Assembly: GCF_004363805.1 (NCBI RefSeq) | Contig: NZ_SNZP01000020.1 | Location: forward strand, 1-57,699 | Length of the DNA: 57,699 nucleotides | From: Paludibacterium purpuratum | Lineage (GTDB): Bacteria > Pseudomonadota > Gammaproteobacteria > Burkholderiales > Chromobacteriaceae | Reading direction: 5' to 3' | In this document: one piece after another, positions 8,391 through 17,334 of the stretch | Layout of the letters: each line of letters opens with the position of its first letter | Numbering within the stretch: position 1 is the stretch's first letter | Notes under the pieces: generated by a model | Database searches by the model: none | What the model was told of the DNA's origin: nothing | Seen by the model: only the letters and a program-made list of their open reading frames with translations | Program-made: the position numbers and the translations under genes

Positions 8391-10508
8391 TCATTCGGTC
8401 GTCAGCATCGCCGCGTGGTTCTGGGCCTGCTTCTGGTTGCGCCGCACGATGGTGGTCACATCCAGGATCAGCGCCACGTGCCCGTCGCCCATGATGGTGG
8501 CGCCGGATAGACCTTCGACCTTGTGGTAGTTGGTTTCCAGATTCTTCACGACAAACTGCTGCTGGCCGATCAGATCGTCGACCATCAGCGCCAGCCGGGT
8601 ATCGTCGCTCTCGACGATGATCAGAATGGCTTCAGTCGGCTCGCCGCGCGCGTCCGGCACATGAAACAGCGCGCCAAGCGCCACGATCGGCAGATATTCG
8701 CCGCGTACGTTGACCACTCGGCCACGGCCCGCGACAGTGCGCACGTCCTGCGGCTGCGGCTGCAACGATTCCAGAATGAACGACAGCGGCAGAATGTAGG
8801 TTTCCTGGCCGATGCGTACCGACATGCCGTCCATGATGGCCAAGGTCAGCGGCAGATGGATGCCGATCGTGGTGCCGTAATCGCGCAACGACTCGATCTC
8901 TACCCGGCCGCCCAGCCCCTGGATGTTGCGCTTGACCACATCCATGCCGACGCCGCGACCCGAAACATCGGTCACTTGAGCCGCGGTGGAAAAACCGGGC
9001 TCGAAGATCAGGTTCCACACCTCGGTGTCGCTCATGCCATCGGAGACCGGCATGCCGCGCTCGCGCGCCTTGGCCAAAATCCGCTCGCGGGAGAGGCCCG
9101 CGCCGTCGTCGGTCACTTCGATGACGATGCTGCCGCCTTGGTGGAAAGCGCGCAGCGTCAACTGCCCTTGCGGCGATTTGCCTTTGCTCGCGCGCGCCTC
9201 GGGCGACTCGATGCCGTGATCCAGACTATTGCGCACCAAATGGGTCAGCGGATCGGCGAGTTTCTCGATGAAACTCTTATCCAGTTCGGTGTTCTCGCCC
9301 ACCATCTTCAACTCGACCTGCTTGTCGAGTTTCTGTGCCATATCGCGCACCACGCGCGGGAAACGGTTGAAAACGAAGGCCACGGGCGTCATGCGGATAG
9401 ACATCACCGCTTCTTGCAGCTCGCGCGAATTGCGCTCCAGTTGGCCGATGCCGTTGATCAACCGTTCGTGCGCCACCGGATCGAGCACCGAGCCTGACTG
9501 CATCAGCATCGACTGGGTGATGACCAATTCGCCGACCAGATTCAGCAACAGGTCGACCTTTTCGATGTTCACGCGGATCGAGTTTTCCGCGCCCGTCGCG
9601 CTGGCTTGCTGCACCGTGCGCTCGGCATGCTGCACAACGGCGGGCGCCGTCGACGGGGAGGCCACGGCGTCAAGCGCCAGGTTCGGCGGCAAGGGATGAA
9701 ATAGACCGAAGCCGGCGTCCTCGATCGGCTCCTGGCTCGCCTCCAGCGGCAAAAACAGCCCGAACCCCTCCTCCTCCAGCATCACATCGGCATTGGGCGC
9801 CGCCGGCGCGCCGAGAAACAGGCCGAAGCCATCGCTCTCCTCGGTGCCTTGATCGCGCGAAACGCGGAAGGTCGCCGGATCTAGGGCGAAAGCCAGCGTT
9901 TCGCACATCTCGGTCAGATCCAGGTCGCCGACCAATTGCAGTACCCATGGCTGCGCCGGCTCGGCGCAGCCTTCCTGGATGACGGTCAGCGCGCCGTGAT
10001 GGCCCAGTTCCTCGACCAGCGCCGGGAAATCGACGCCCTCGACCGGGTCAAGCTCGATGACCAGCGCATGCGTCGTCGGTTCGGCCGGCAGCGCGGGTTC
10101 CGGGGCGGCGGGGCCCTCGTCGCCCTGCCCCAAACCGTCGAGCTGCCGTTTGACCGCGTCGACCTCCTCGGGGGCCATTGGCGCGCCGCCACGATGCGCC
10201 GCCAACAACGCGGCCAACACATCTTTGGCGCGCAAAAAAGCGTCGACCATCGGCGCGGTCAAGGCCAGCGTGCCCTTGCGGATCCGGTCCAGCAGGTTTT
10301 CCAGCACATGGGTCAACGCGGCCAGATCGCCGAAACCGAACGTGGCGCTACCGCCTTTGATGGAATGCGCCGCACGGAAGATGGCGTTGAGCGCCTCCGG
10401 GTCGGGGGCATTCAGATCCAGCTCCAGCAACAGGGACTCCATCGAGGCCAGGTGTTCGTCTGTCTCATCGAAGAACACCTGATGAAACTGCGACATATCG
10501 ATCGACAC
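8391..10508 (-). CDS. cheA: Chemotaxis histidine kinase CheA (cluster 1)
   Basis: This 705-residue kinase has the full CheA layout. The P1 HPt domain has H48 in AAHSIKGGSATFG. An acidic and proline-rich linker leads to a small P2-like domain at about 147-217. The dimerisation P3 starts near SIRVNIEKVDLLLNLVGELV. The P4 ATPase has an N box (LVRNSLDHGIE) and G boxes (DDGAGL, GRGVGMDVV). P5 is CheW-like and reaches the end. The oddity is the linker between P2 and P3, where GFGLF occurs three times (227-231, 248-252, 266-270), each in an acidic context. The start MSIDMSQFHQ could instead be the fifth-codon ATG. Paralogous to the CheA at 18151, but with an HPt and linker of different sequence. Confidence 0.95.
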   Translation of the reverse strand: MSIDMSQFHQVFFDETDEHLASMESLLLELDLNAPDPEALNAIFRAAHSIKGGSATFGFGDLAALTHVLENLLDRIRKGTLALTAPMVDAFLRAKDVLAALLAAHRGGAPMAPEEVDAVKRQLDGLGQGDEGPAAPEPALPAEPTTHALVIELDPVEGVDFPALVEELGHHGALTVIQEGCAEPAQPWVLQLVGDLDLTEMCETLAFALDPATFRVSRDQGTEESDGFGLFLGAPAAPNADVMLEEEGFGLFLPLEASQEPIEDAGFGLFHPLPPNLALDAVASPSTAPAVVQHAERTVQQASATGAENSIRVNIEKVDLLLNLVGELVITQSMLMQSGSVLDPVAHERLINGIGQLERNSRELQEAVMSIRMTPVAFVFNRFPRVVRDMAQKLDKQVELKMVGENTELDKSFIEKLADPLTHLVRNSLDHGIESPEARASKGKSPQGQLTLRAFHQGGSIVIEVTDDGAGLSRERILAKARERGMPVSDGMSDTEVWNLIFEPGFSTAAQVTDVSGRGVGMDVVKRNIQGLGGRVEIESLRDYGTTIGIHLPLTLAIMDGMSVRIGQETYILPLSFILESLQPQPQDVRTVAGRGRVVNVRGEYLPIVALGALFHVPDARGEPTEAILIIVESDDTRLALMVDDLIGQQQFVVKNLETNYHKVEGLSGATIMGDGHVALILDVTTIVRRNQKQAQNHAAMLTTE

Positions 10509-10554
10509 TGGAAGCCCTCGCTTGTCGGGATACGAGATCGAGCCTGGATTTAGC

Positions 10555-10920
10555 TCAACCGACTAACCGCTTGACCACGTCCAACAGTTTCTGGGGATCG
10601 AACGGCTTGACCAGCCAGCCGGTGGCACCCGCGGCACGGCCCATGGTTTTCATTTGTTCGCTCGACTCGGTGGTCAGCATCAGGATCGGCGTGGAACCAT
10701 AGGTCGGCAACTTGCGTAAGGCGCGAATCAGCGTTAGCCCGTCCATACCGGGCATGTTCTGATCGGTCAGTACCAGATCGAAGCGCGCGGCTTGTGCGGC
10801 GGCCAGCCCGGCTTGCCCATCGACCGCCTCAACGAGTTCGTAGCCGGCACTCTTTAGCGTGAAACTCACCATTTGCCTGATCGAGGCCGAGTCATCCACA
10901 GCCAGAATCTTCTTTGCCAT
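10555..10920 (-). CDS. cheY: CheY-like single-domain response regulator (cluster 1)
   Basis: A 121-residue stand-alone receiver. Acidic D9/D10 (AVDDSASIR), phospho-acceptor D53 (LTDQNMPGMDG), a threonine/serine switch (LTTES) and lysine in LVKPFDP are all present, so it should be competent for phosphotransfer. It lies 46 bases before cheA and 11 bases after the short receptor gene on the same strand. It is clearly shorter and different in sequence from the CheY at 16905. It could feed a motor or act as a phosphate sink for this array. Confidence 0.92.
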   Translation of the reverse strand: MAKKILAVDDSASIRQMVSFTLKSAGYELVEAVDGQAGLAAAQAARFDLVLTDQNMPGMDGLTLIRALRKLPTYGSTPILMLTTESSEQMKTMGRAAGATGWLVKPFDPQKLLDVVKRLVG

Positions 10921-10931
10921 GATGCATCCCG

Positions 10932-12086
10932 TCAGAAGAGATCGACGCTGCCGCTGCCCATGGCAGTCTGCAGTACCGGAGAATGCGACAGCCGCTCGCC
11001 AATTTCCCGCAGCTGTTGCTGGACATCCGCGGGAGGGGCGTCTCCCAGCAGATCCAGTGCTTCTTCGATACCGCCGAGGCGGCGACGGATGTGGTCGAGC
11101 AACTGGGAGGTCATGTCTTGGAACTGCAGGCAGCGCACCGCATCGCCGACCTCGGTCGAGAGCTTGGCCACACCGACCTGCAGGCTCTGCAGCGATTGCG
11201 TCATGCTGTCGTCGAGCTGGGCAATGCGGGAAGAGGTTTCGGATAGGCGCTGTTTGGCCTGCAAGGTGAACATCATGTCCTGCGAGGCAAGTTGGTTGAT
11301 CAGGCTCTCGGCATCGTTGACCGAATGCCCCACCTTGGCGATCAGTTCGCGAATCTGCCCGCTGAAGGACTCGGTGCGTCCGGAGAGATTGCGGACTTCG
11401 TCGGCCACCACGGCGAAGCCGCGACCGAGCTCGCCGGCACGGGCGGCTTCGATGGCGGCATTGAGCGCCAGCATATTGGTTTGGTTATTGATGCTGCCGA
11501 TTTCGTCCAGCAAGGTGTTGACCGAGTTGACTTCGGTCACGATGCGCTCCATCTGCTCCACCAACAGAATGGCCGATTTGCTGTTTTCCACGGTTTTGGC
11601 GACAAAGGTCTCCATGGTTTGCGCAATTTCGTCGACGAACTGTTTGAAGGAGATGCCGTAGACAGTCGCCTGTTGTTCGGTCGATTCGCCTCGGGCCAGG
11701 CTCTGCGCCAAGTACAGTTGCGCTTCTGCTTCGCGCGCCAGCCCGTCGAAGCTTTGCACCAAAGTGGCGACCGCATCGCCGATCAAAGTTTTGGTGCGTG
11801 CCAGTTCCGTCTGCGCTTCGGAGGTCTGTTCGATGGCGAAATGGCGCGGCGCCAAGCGCCACTCGGCCTGCACCGCCAGGAGATCATCCGGCACGGCCTT
11901 CAGCGTGCGAGCGTGGCTAGCGGCAAGCCGCGTGGCCCCAAACCAGCCGGCCAGCAGCAGGACGACGCCGACGATAGCGGCAATCCAGGCCGAATCGAAC
12001 AATACCGGCATCAGGAGCATCAGCGCACATCCCGCCAACACTACCAAGACAGTACGAGTTTGCACGAACACGCTGCCTGGAGACAT
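10932..12086 (-). CDS. Short membrane-anchored MCP-type receptor
   Basis: About 384 residues. Two closely spaced hydrophobic helices near the N-terminus (about 12-30 and 35-50) form a hairpin with no periplasmic sensor domain. The cytoplasmic part carries the MCP hairpin motif [23 protein letters not shown], then a C-terminal helical extension with [18 protein letters not shown]. The last residues, GSVDLF, echo the CheD C-terminus. No typical adaptation region or EWEEF tail is evident. I prefer the ATG at 12086 (AGGG at 7 bases) over the one at 12092. It is first in the operon, before cheY. With no outside domain it probably senses a cytoplasmic or membrane signal. Confidence 0.85.
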   Translation of the reverse strand: MSPGSVFVQTRTVLVVLAGCALMLLMPVLFDSAWIAAIVGVVLLLAGWFGATRLAASHARTLKAVPDDLLAVQAEWRLAPRHFAIEQTSEAQTELARTKTLIGDAVATLVQSFDGLAREAEAQLYLAQSLARGESTEQQATVYGISFKQFVDEIAQTMETFVAKTVENSKSAILLVEQMERIVTEVNSVNTLLDEIGSINNQTNMLALNAAIEAARAGELGRGFAVVADEVRNLSGRTESFSGQIRELIAKVGHSVNDAESLINQLASQDMMFTLQAKQRLSETSSRIAQLDDSMTQSLQSLQVGVAKLSTEVGDAVRCLQFQDMTSQLLDHIRRRLGGIEEALDLLGDAPPADVQQQLREIGERLSHSPVLQTAMGSGSVDLF

Positions 12087-12237
12087 TTTCATGCCCTATG
12101 AATGATTATGGATTGTCGTCTTATCTCTTGATCATACATAACCCGACTTAATGCAAGATGTTTAACCAATATCTTATGGTTATGCATAATGACAATATAG
12201 TAGCAACACACCGAAATTTGGCCGGCACCAGTGAAAA

Positions 12238-13257
12238 TCACTGATCATGCAAAATAAATAAGACGATTTGCGAGGCATCATCGAGAATGCCTGTTGATTT
12301 TTTTAGTGGAATACCCTGAAAGAGCAATGACACAGATTGATTGTCGGATTGTTGAGTAAGATCAAAATCGGTCAGGGAATCGCATAGCGCCGCGGCATCC
12401 ACCCCATCGCTGGTCAGCACCCATTGCGTCGCGGGCAAGAGCGGTACGGTGTACAACGGCGGCTCGGGACAAGCAGCCAGCCCGAGCGGCGGCTGCATGG
12501 AGGCATAGGTGGCCATCGGCCGGCCGGATTGTAGAACCAGAATGGCCGGCATACCGGCATTGGCAAGCGTCAGCGTGGCGGCTTCGCGATTGAGTTCGAC
12601 CACCGCGACGGCGACGAAACGTCCCCAGGCCAGCCGTGCCGTCTGACTATGGCAAAGCTGCGCCAGCGAGGTGGATGACAGGCTGGCATCGCGCAATAGC
12701 CGCAATACGTCGAGCATGAATTGCGCCACGTCGAGCGCGGCGGTATCGCCATGCCCGATGGCATCGGCCAACACCGCCAAATCGCGTCCGGGCCTCTGCC
12801 AATACAGCGCCATATCGCCGCCGACCGCGTCGGTCGGGCTGACGGCCATCTGCACCTGGTCGCTATCGGGTTCCCGGGTGGTCAGGCTCATGCAGCCGTT
12901 AAGCAAAGACAGCGTCAAACCGGCGACGCAAGCCGGCGACAATTCGCCCTCGACCCACATCCAGGCCAGCAGGCGGTCGCCGAGCCGCGCGATATCCAAC
13001 GGGGACTCGAACAGGTCGAAATGTGGAGGCAGATCCCAAACACGGGCGCTGACGGCGAAACACCAGCACGGACAAGCGATATCCCGCAGAGCCTGGCCGG
13101 AAGGCAGCAGATCGCCCTCCAGGACAAAAAGCGCGGCCATGCCCGTCGTCGGCACGGCTCCCGGGTGCTCGATGAAATGCCATTCGAAACACGACAACCA
13201 GGGATCCACGCCCATGCGACGGCGCGTGGCCTCGCTGACCAACGCATACAGTTGCAT
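12238..13257 (-). CDS. SpoIIE-type PP2C serine phosphatase
   Basis: A protein of 339 residues from the ATG at 13257 (MQLYALVSEATRRR); the frame extends upstream but into the STAS gene. The first 150 or so residues match nothing I know. The second half has PP2C/SpoIIE landmarks: VGGDMALYW, VLADAIGHGDTAALDVAQ, VAVVELNREAATLTLANAGMP and QWVLTSDGVD. Aspartates in GGDM, DAIGHG and SDGVD match metal-binding positions. Such enzymes dephosphorylate STAS-domain partners (RsbU type), and a STAS gene lies 19 bases upstream. Its regulator is therefore likely the histidine kinase or another input to the N-terminal part. The three genes look like one transcript. Confidence 0.83.
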   Translation of the reverse strand: MQLYALVSEATRRRMGVDPWLSCFEWHFIEHPGAVPTTGMAALFVLEGDLLPSGQALRDIACPCWCFAVSARVWDLPPHFDLFESPLDIARLGDRLLAWMWVEGELSPACVAGLTLSLLNGCMSLTTREPDSDQVQMAVSPTDAVGGDMALYWQRPGRDLAVLADAIGHGDTAALDVAQFMLDVLRLLRDASLSSTSLAQLCHSQTARLAWGRFVAVAVVELNREAATLTLANAGMPAILVLQSGRPMATYASMQPPLGLAACPEPPLYTVPLLPATQWVLTSDGVDAAALCDSLTDFDLTQQSDNQSVSLLFQGIPLKKSTGILDDASQIVLFILHDQ

Positions 13258-13276
13258 GACACAGCCCCTAAGGGGA

Positions 13277-13582
13277 CTACTGAATATTGAACATCTTATT
13301 GAAGCAGGCAATCTCCAGAACTTGCTGCACGGTGTCATGGCAATTGACGAGCGACAGTGACTTCTTCTGCAAGGCGGCCCGCTCCTTCAGGAGCAGCAGC
13401 ATACCCAGCGCCGAGCTGTCGAGAAAGGGAACCTGATCGAAATCGACCTGAATTTCGACAACGTGCTCGTTGTCGAGCAGCTCTTGGCTCGCTTGGCGGA
13501 AGTCCTTGTGCATATTGAAATCAAACTGGCCAAGCAAAACCAGTCTGCCGATATTTCCTTCGACTTTCACTACCGGCTTCAT
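13277..13582 (-). CDS. STAS-domain anti-sigma-factor-antagonist-like protein
   Basis: A 101-residue single STAS domain, MKPVVKVEGNIGRLVLLGQFDFNMHKDF at the start being over-long to quote as a motif; the key part is FDFNMHKDF near residues 19-27 and the switch segment PFLDSSALGML near 56-66, where the serine pair is the expected phosphorylation site. In partner-switching systems such proteins sequester a kinase/anti-sigma when unphosphorylated. Here the flanking genes supply a candidate phosphatase and a histidine kinase. A GGAGA ribosome site supports the ATG at 13582. Confidence 0.88.
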   Translation of the reverse strand: MKPVVKVEGNIGRLVLLGQFDFNMHKDFRQASQELLDNEHVVEIQVDFDQVPFLDSSALGMLLLLKERAALQKKSLSLVNCHDTVQQVLEIACFNKMFNIQ

Positions 13583-13605
13583 CGTGTTCTCCGTTGGTAT
13601 ATCCG

Positions 13606-14757
13606 TTAACCGAGAGGCAAAAAGAAATCGAAACACGCCCCCCCTTCCGCCCGGTTGTGACAATCGACACGGCCACCCAGTTCTTCGGCCACTTTCTTGA
13701 CGATTGCCAACCCCAAACCCGTGCCACCGGATCGAGTGGTATAGAACGGCTCGAAAAGCCGCTCGCGCTCCTGCTGCACAATACCCGGCCCGGCGTCCGC
13801 GACCCGTAGACGCACCATGCCGTCCACCTGGGTCAGATCCAGTTCGATGCAACTGCCTTCCGGGGAGAAAAACACGGCATTTTCCAAGAGATTAGTCATG
13901 GCGCCGACCAATGCTTTGCGATCTCCCATCACCGTTATGGCAGAAGGTTGTACGGAAGCGCAAACGAAATAAATACCACGCGCTTGGCATTGTGGAAGAA
14001 AAACCGCATGCAAATCGTCTAAAACACTCGCCAGATCAAGCGGTTCCCGCTCGGTCACCTGTCCCCGCACAAAGCCCAGCATATTTTGAATCAACCCCTC
14101 CAAAGCCTTGAGGCGCGTCAATATCTTGTCAATAAAACGACTGCGATCTTCCTCTTTCAAATCGGTTTTTTTAAGATTAGATGCGTACAACATTGCAGTA
14201 GATAATGGCGTACGCAATTGATGCGCCAGCGAGGCGGCCATACTGCCCATCGCTGCCAGTTTTTCCTGCCGCGCCAATTCGCCCGACAGTTGATTGAGCC
14301 GGGTCACATCGTGCAATAGGGCAATCCGCCCGCCCGACCCGGGCAGATCTTTGTATTGCAGGGTCAGGTGGCACCCGTTTTCCAGTCGAAAGGACTGATC
14401 GAGCTCGGTGGGCTGTAACAAGGGCAGGATATCCTGCCAGTCGGCGCCTAACACGTGCCGGCCCAGCATCTGGATGGCCGTCGGATTTTCGGAAATCACC
14501 CGGCCCTCGTCCGACAGCTCGATCACCCCGGCCGGCAGCGCCTCAAGCAGCATCCCCAGGCGTTCGGCCAGGTTGGCGTTGGCTTCGACTTGGCGACGCA
14601 GCGCGTTATTGGCCTCGTCCAGCTGTTGATTGAGCACTGCCGCCTGGCCTTCGAGCTGGCGGTAGGCGCCGATCAACTGATCCGAAACGGCGTTGAATTG
14701 CTCGAAAGCCGCTTCGAGTTGCTGTTGATCAGGTAACTTTGAAACATTTTTTTGCAT
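13606..14757 (-). CDS. PAS-containing soluble histidine kinase, FleS/FlrB-like
   Basis: A 383-residue cytoplasmic kinase without membrane helices. A coiled-coil region (about 10-70) leads to a PAS domain (about 72-155), a HisKA segment with H179 in ASLAHQLRTPLS, and an ATPase domain with the N box NLLENAVFF and G boxes ADAGPGI and GGTGLGLAIV. The phospho-acceptor helix and the following LYASNL are very like FleS/FlrB, the kinases that control flagellar class III genes. No cognate FleR/FlrC is adjacent; instead a STAS and a PP2C phosphatase gene follow at 23- and 19-base gaps. The pairing may therefore be a motility-linked partner-switch, or the partner may lie elsewhere. Confidence 0.85.
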   Translation of the reverse strand: MQKNVSKLPDQQQLEAAFEQFNAVSDQLIGAYRQLEGQAAVLNQQLDEANNALRRQVEANANLAERLGMLLEALPAGVIELSDEGRVISENPTAIQMLGRHVLGADWQDILPLLQPTELDQSFRLENGCHLTLQYKDLPGSGGRIALLHDVTRLNQLSGELARQEKLAAMGSMAASLAHQLRTPLSTAMLYASNLKKTDLKEEDRSRFIDKILTRLKALEGLIQNMLGFVRGQVTEREPLDLASVLDDLHAVFLPQCQARGIYFVCASVQPSAITVMGDRKALVGAMTNLLENAVFFSPEGSCIELDLTQVDGMVRLRVADAGPGIVQQERERLFEPFYTTRSGGTGLGLAIVKKVAEELGGRVDCHNRAEGGACFDFFLPLG

Positions 14758-14849
14758 TTGCTTTGCGGTATTTGTAAAAAGCGGTTAATCAGTATGATAA
14801 TGAGACCACGTAATCTGGGTATACTAGACGTATGCCATAGCGCATTCGT

Positions 14850-14875
14850 TAAAAAATATCGGGAACTCCCCATAA
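14850..14875 (+). promoter_or_regulatory. Possible FliA (sigma-28) promoter of cheV1
   Basis: TAAAAAAT at 14850-14857 and CCCCATAA at 14868-14875 resemble the flagellar sigma-28 elements TAAAGTTT and GCCGATAA with a spacer one base short. The predicted start would be about 48 bases before the first cheV. The match is partial, so this is only a candidate. Confidence 0.35.
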
Positions 14876-14929
14876 CTGGCGTATAAAGGGAGTGTATACG
14901 CCACACAACAAGATGCTGCGGAGGTTGCT

Positions 14930-15877
14930 GTGTCAGAGCTTCTAAAAAAAATCGATGCCCGAACCAAGCTGGCTGGTACCAATAAACTCGAAATCCTGCT
15001 GTTTTCGCTAGGTTTTGATCAGCGAACCAACCGCAAGGAAGTTTTCGGCATCAACGTCTTCAAGGTGCGCGAGGTGATGCGCACGCCCGAGATTACCACT
15101 GCGCCGGAAATGCCCTCCTCGGTGGAAGGCATGGTCAGCCTGCGCGGCTCGCTGGTTCCTGTGATCGACTTGGCCAAGTATTCCGGCATCGTGACCAACA
15201 GCAAACCCGAGATCATGATCGTCACCGAGTACAACGGCCATACCCAGGGCTTCCTGGTCGAATCGGTGGATACCATCCTACGCCTGGACTGGTCGGCGAT
15301 GCGCATGCCACCCGACATGATCACCAATCGCATGGCCGGCCTGGTGACTGCCGTCACCGAACTGGACGGCGGTACGCTGGTGATGATGATGGACGTGGAA
15401 AAGGTGCTGGCGGAAACCACGCTCAACGACGACGCCCACCTATACATCAACGTCAAGCCGATCCGCGAAGAACGAATGATTTTCTTCGCCGACGATTCGG
15501 TGGTGGCGCGCAAGCAAATCGAGCGCACGCTCGAGGTCATGAACATCCATTCTGCCCAGGCGATCAACGGCGCCAAGGCCTGGGAAGAGCTGCAGCGCAT
15601 GGCGATGCAAGCCGACCTGGCCGGTAAAAAGCTGAACACCATTCTGCACCTGGTGCTGACCGACGTGGAAATGCCGGAAATGGACGGCTATATGCTGACC
15701 AAGATGATCAAGAGCGACCCGCGTTTCCAAGGCATTCCGGTGCTGATGCACTCCTCCTTGTCCGGCGCTTCGAACCAGAAGCTCGGCGAGTCGGTGGGTG
15801 TGGACGCCTATGTATCGAAATTCGAGCCGCAGAAGCTGTCGATGAAACTGCGCGAAATGCTGAATATTCACGAATAA
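14930..15877 (+). CDS. cheV: Chemotaxis protein CheV, first copy
   Basis: A 315-residue CheW-receiver fusion. Residues about 15-165 form a CheW-like coupling domain (FGINVFKVREVMRTPEI, GMVSLRGSLVPVIDLA), and about 178-315 a receiver (IFFADDSVVARKQIE, LTDVEMPEMDGYML, and a lysine in YVSKFEP). CheV links receptors to CheA and its receiver is thought to dampen or adapt signalling when phosphorylated. The start is a GTG at 14930, preceded by GCGGAGG at 5 bases. It begins the second chemotaxis cluster and is 30 bases from a second CheV. Confidence 0.94.
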   Translation: MSELLKKIDARTKLAGTNKLEILLFSLGFDQRTNRKEVFGINVFKVREVMRTPEITTAPEMPSSVEGMVSLRGSLVPVIDLAKYSGIVTNSKPEIMIVTEYNGHTQGFLVESVDTILRLDWSAMRMPPDMITNRMAGLVTAVTELDGGTLVMMMDVEKVLAETTLNDDAHLYINVKPIREERMIFFADDSVVARKQIERTLEVMNIHSAQAINGAKAWEELQRMAMQADLAGKKLNTILHLVLTDVEMPEMDGYMLTKMIKSDPRFQGIPVLMHSSLSGASNQKLGESVGVDAYVSKFEPQKLSMKLREMLNIHE

Positions 15878-15907
15878 AAATCGAACAGAATCGGGAAGGG
15901 ACAGAAG

Positions 15908-16852
15908 ATGGCAGCCAACGACGCCTCCTTGCTGGCAACTGTCGATGCTCGCACCAAGCTGGCGGGTTCCAACAAAATGGAAATCCTGCTGTTCTCGCTT
16001 GGCACGCGCGAAACATTCGGCATCAACGTTTTCAAGGTCCGCGAAGTGTCGCAGACCCCCGCCATTACCAAATCGCCCAACATGCCGATCGGCGTGACCG
16101 GCGTGCTGTCGCTGCGCGGCAATATCATTCCGGTGATTTCGCTGGCCAAATTCATCTGCCCGGACAATTCGGCGCGACGTTTCGACACGATGATCGTGAC
16201 CGAATTCAACAAGAGCACCCAGGCGTTCCTGGTCGATTCGGTCGATCGCATCATTCGCGTCGATTGGGACAAGGTGCGCGCGCCGGACAATATGATGATT
16301 ACCAGCGCCGCCGTGCAGCAAAATCTGATCACGGCGATCACAGAGTTGGAAGACGGCAAGCTGGTTTCGATCCTGGACGTCGAGCAGATCCTGGCCAGCG
16401 TGGTCGGCGAAGCACGCGTCCCGGATGTGCCGCAAGCCCAGCTCGGCACCGATCAGTACATGTTCTTCGTCGACGACTCGGCGGTGGCGCGTAAGGAAAT
16501 TTCCAGCGTATTGGAAAAGATGGGCATCAAATTCCAGCAAGCGACCAATGGCCGCGAAGCCTGGGAACGCCTGCAAATGTTCGCCTCGCGCAATTGGGTC
16601 GAGGGCGAATCGCTGCATGACTATCTCAAGGTCATTCTGGTCGACGCCGAGATGCCGGAGATGGACGGCTATGTCCTGACGCGACTGATCAAATCCGATC
16701 ATCGCTTCAACGGCATTCCGGTCATCATGCACTCGTCGCTCTCCTCGAACGCCAACCGGGCCATGGGCTCGAGCGTCGGGGTCGACGCCTATGTCGCCAA
16801 GTTCGATCCGGTGGCATTGGCAGAAACTTTGATTCCTTTCTTGCAAAGGTAA
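15908..16852 (+). CDS. cheV: Chemotaxis protein CheV, second copy
   Basis: A 314-residue paralogue of the preceding gene with the same CheW-receiver layout. The coupling part has FGINVFKVREVSQTPAI and GVLSLRGNIIPVISLA; the receiver has FFVDDSAVARKEI, the phospho-acceptor region LVDAEMPEMDGYV, and YVAKFDP. The two copies share long identical stretches in the receiver ends but differ widely at the N-terminus and in the ligand side of the coupling domain, as expected for a duplication that has diverged. Good AAGGGA ribosome site. Different receptor preferences would be a reasonable guess. Confidence 0.94.
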   Translation: MAANDASLLATVDARTKLAGSNKMEILLFSLGTRETFGINVFKVREVSQTPAITKSPNMPIGVTGVLSLRGNIIPVISLAKFICPDNSARRFDTMIVTEFNKSTQAFLVDSVDRIIRVDWDKVRAPDNMMITSAAVQQNLITAITELEDGKLVSILDVEQILASVVGEARVPDVPQAQLGTDQYMFFVDDSAVARKEISSVLEKMGIKFQQATNGREAWERLQMFASRNWVEGESLHDYLKVILVDAEMPEMDGYVLTRLIKSDHRFNGIPVIMHSSLSSNANRAMGSSVGVDAYVAKFDPVALAETLIPFLQR

Positions 16853-16904
16853 TGGTTAGAATTAGCGTTTTTGGATTGACTGAATAATTTCGGGATACAC
16901 CCTG

Positions 16905-17294
16905 ATGGCAGACAAGAATATGCGCTTTCTCGTGGTGGATGACTTTTCCACGATGCGCCGAATTGTACGCAACCTGCTGAAAGAGCTCGGGTTCACTAAC
17001 GTGGACGAAGCCGAGGACGGCCAGGTTGCGCTACACAAGCTCAAGACCCAGCACTACGATTTCGTGGTGTCGGATTGGAATATGCCCAATATGACCGGGA
17101 TTGAGCTTTTGAAGGCGGTACGGTCCGAACCCACCCTCAAGGGACTGCCGTTCATGATGATTACTGCCGAAGCCAAGCGGGAGAACATTATCGAAGCGGC
17201 CATGGCGGGCGCCAGCGGTTACATCGTCAAGCCTTTCACCGCGGCGACGCTGGAAGAGAAGATGAACAAAATCTTCCAGACCATGAACAAATAA
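16905..17294 (+). CDS. cheY: Flagellar-motor response regulator CheY (cluster 2)
   Basis: A 129-residue CheY with the same residue numbering as the enteric protein: D57 (VVSDWNMP), the acid pair D12/D13 ([11 protein letters not shown]), T87 (MMITAEA) and K109 ([14 protein letters not shown]). Phospho-CheY binds the flagellar switch and changes rotation. It sits directly before cheZ, which removes its phosphate. Compared with the CheY of the other cluster, this one is the better candidate for the motor-binding regulator. Confidence 0.96.
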   Translation: MADKNMRFLVVDDFSTMRRIVRNLLKELGFTNVDEAEDGQVALHKLKTQHYDFVVSDWNMPNMTGIELLKAVRSEPTLKGLPFMMITAEAKRENIIEAAMAGASGYIVKPFTAATLEEKMNKIFQTMNK

Positions 17295-17334
17295 GAACCG
17301 GACCCACCAGGGGCCTGTATCAGGAGGAATGATC

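Noticed and set aside
12093-12237. Sigma-28-like promoter for the first chemotaxis operon
   Set aside because: Several AT-rich segments come near the consensus but none with proper spacing and both halves.
15440-16846. 468-codon minus-strand frame
   Set aside because: Runs antisense across both cheV genes; low-complexity His/Asp/Arg content typical of shadow frames.
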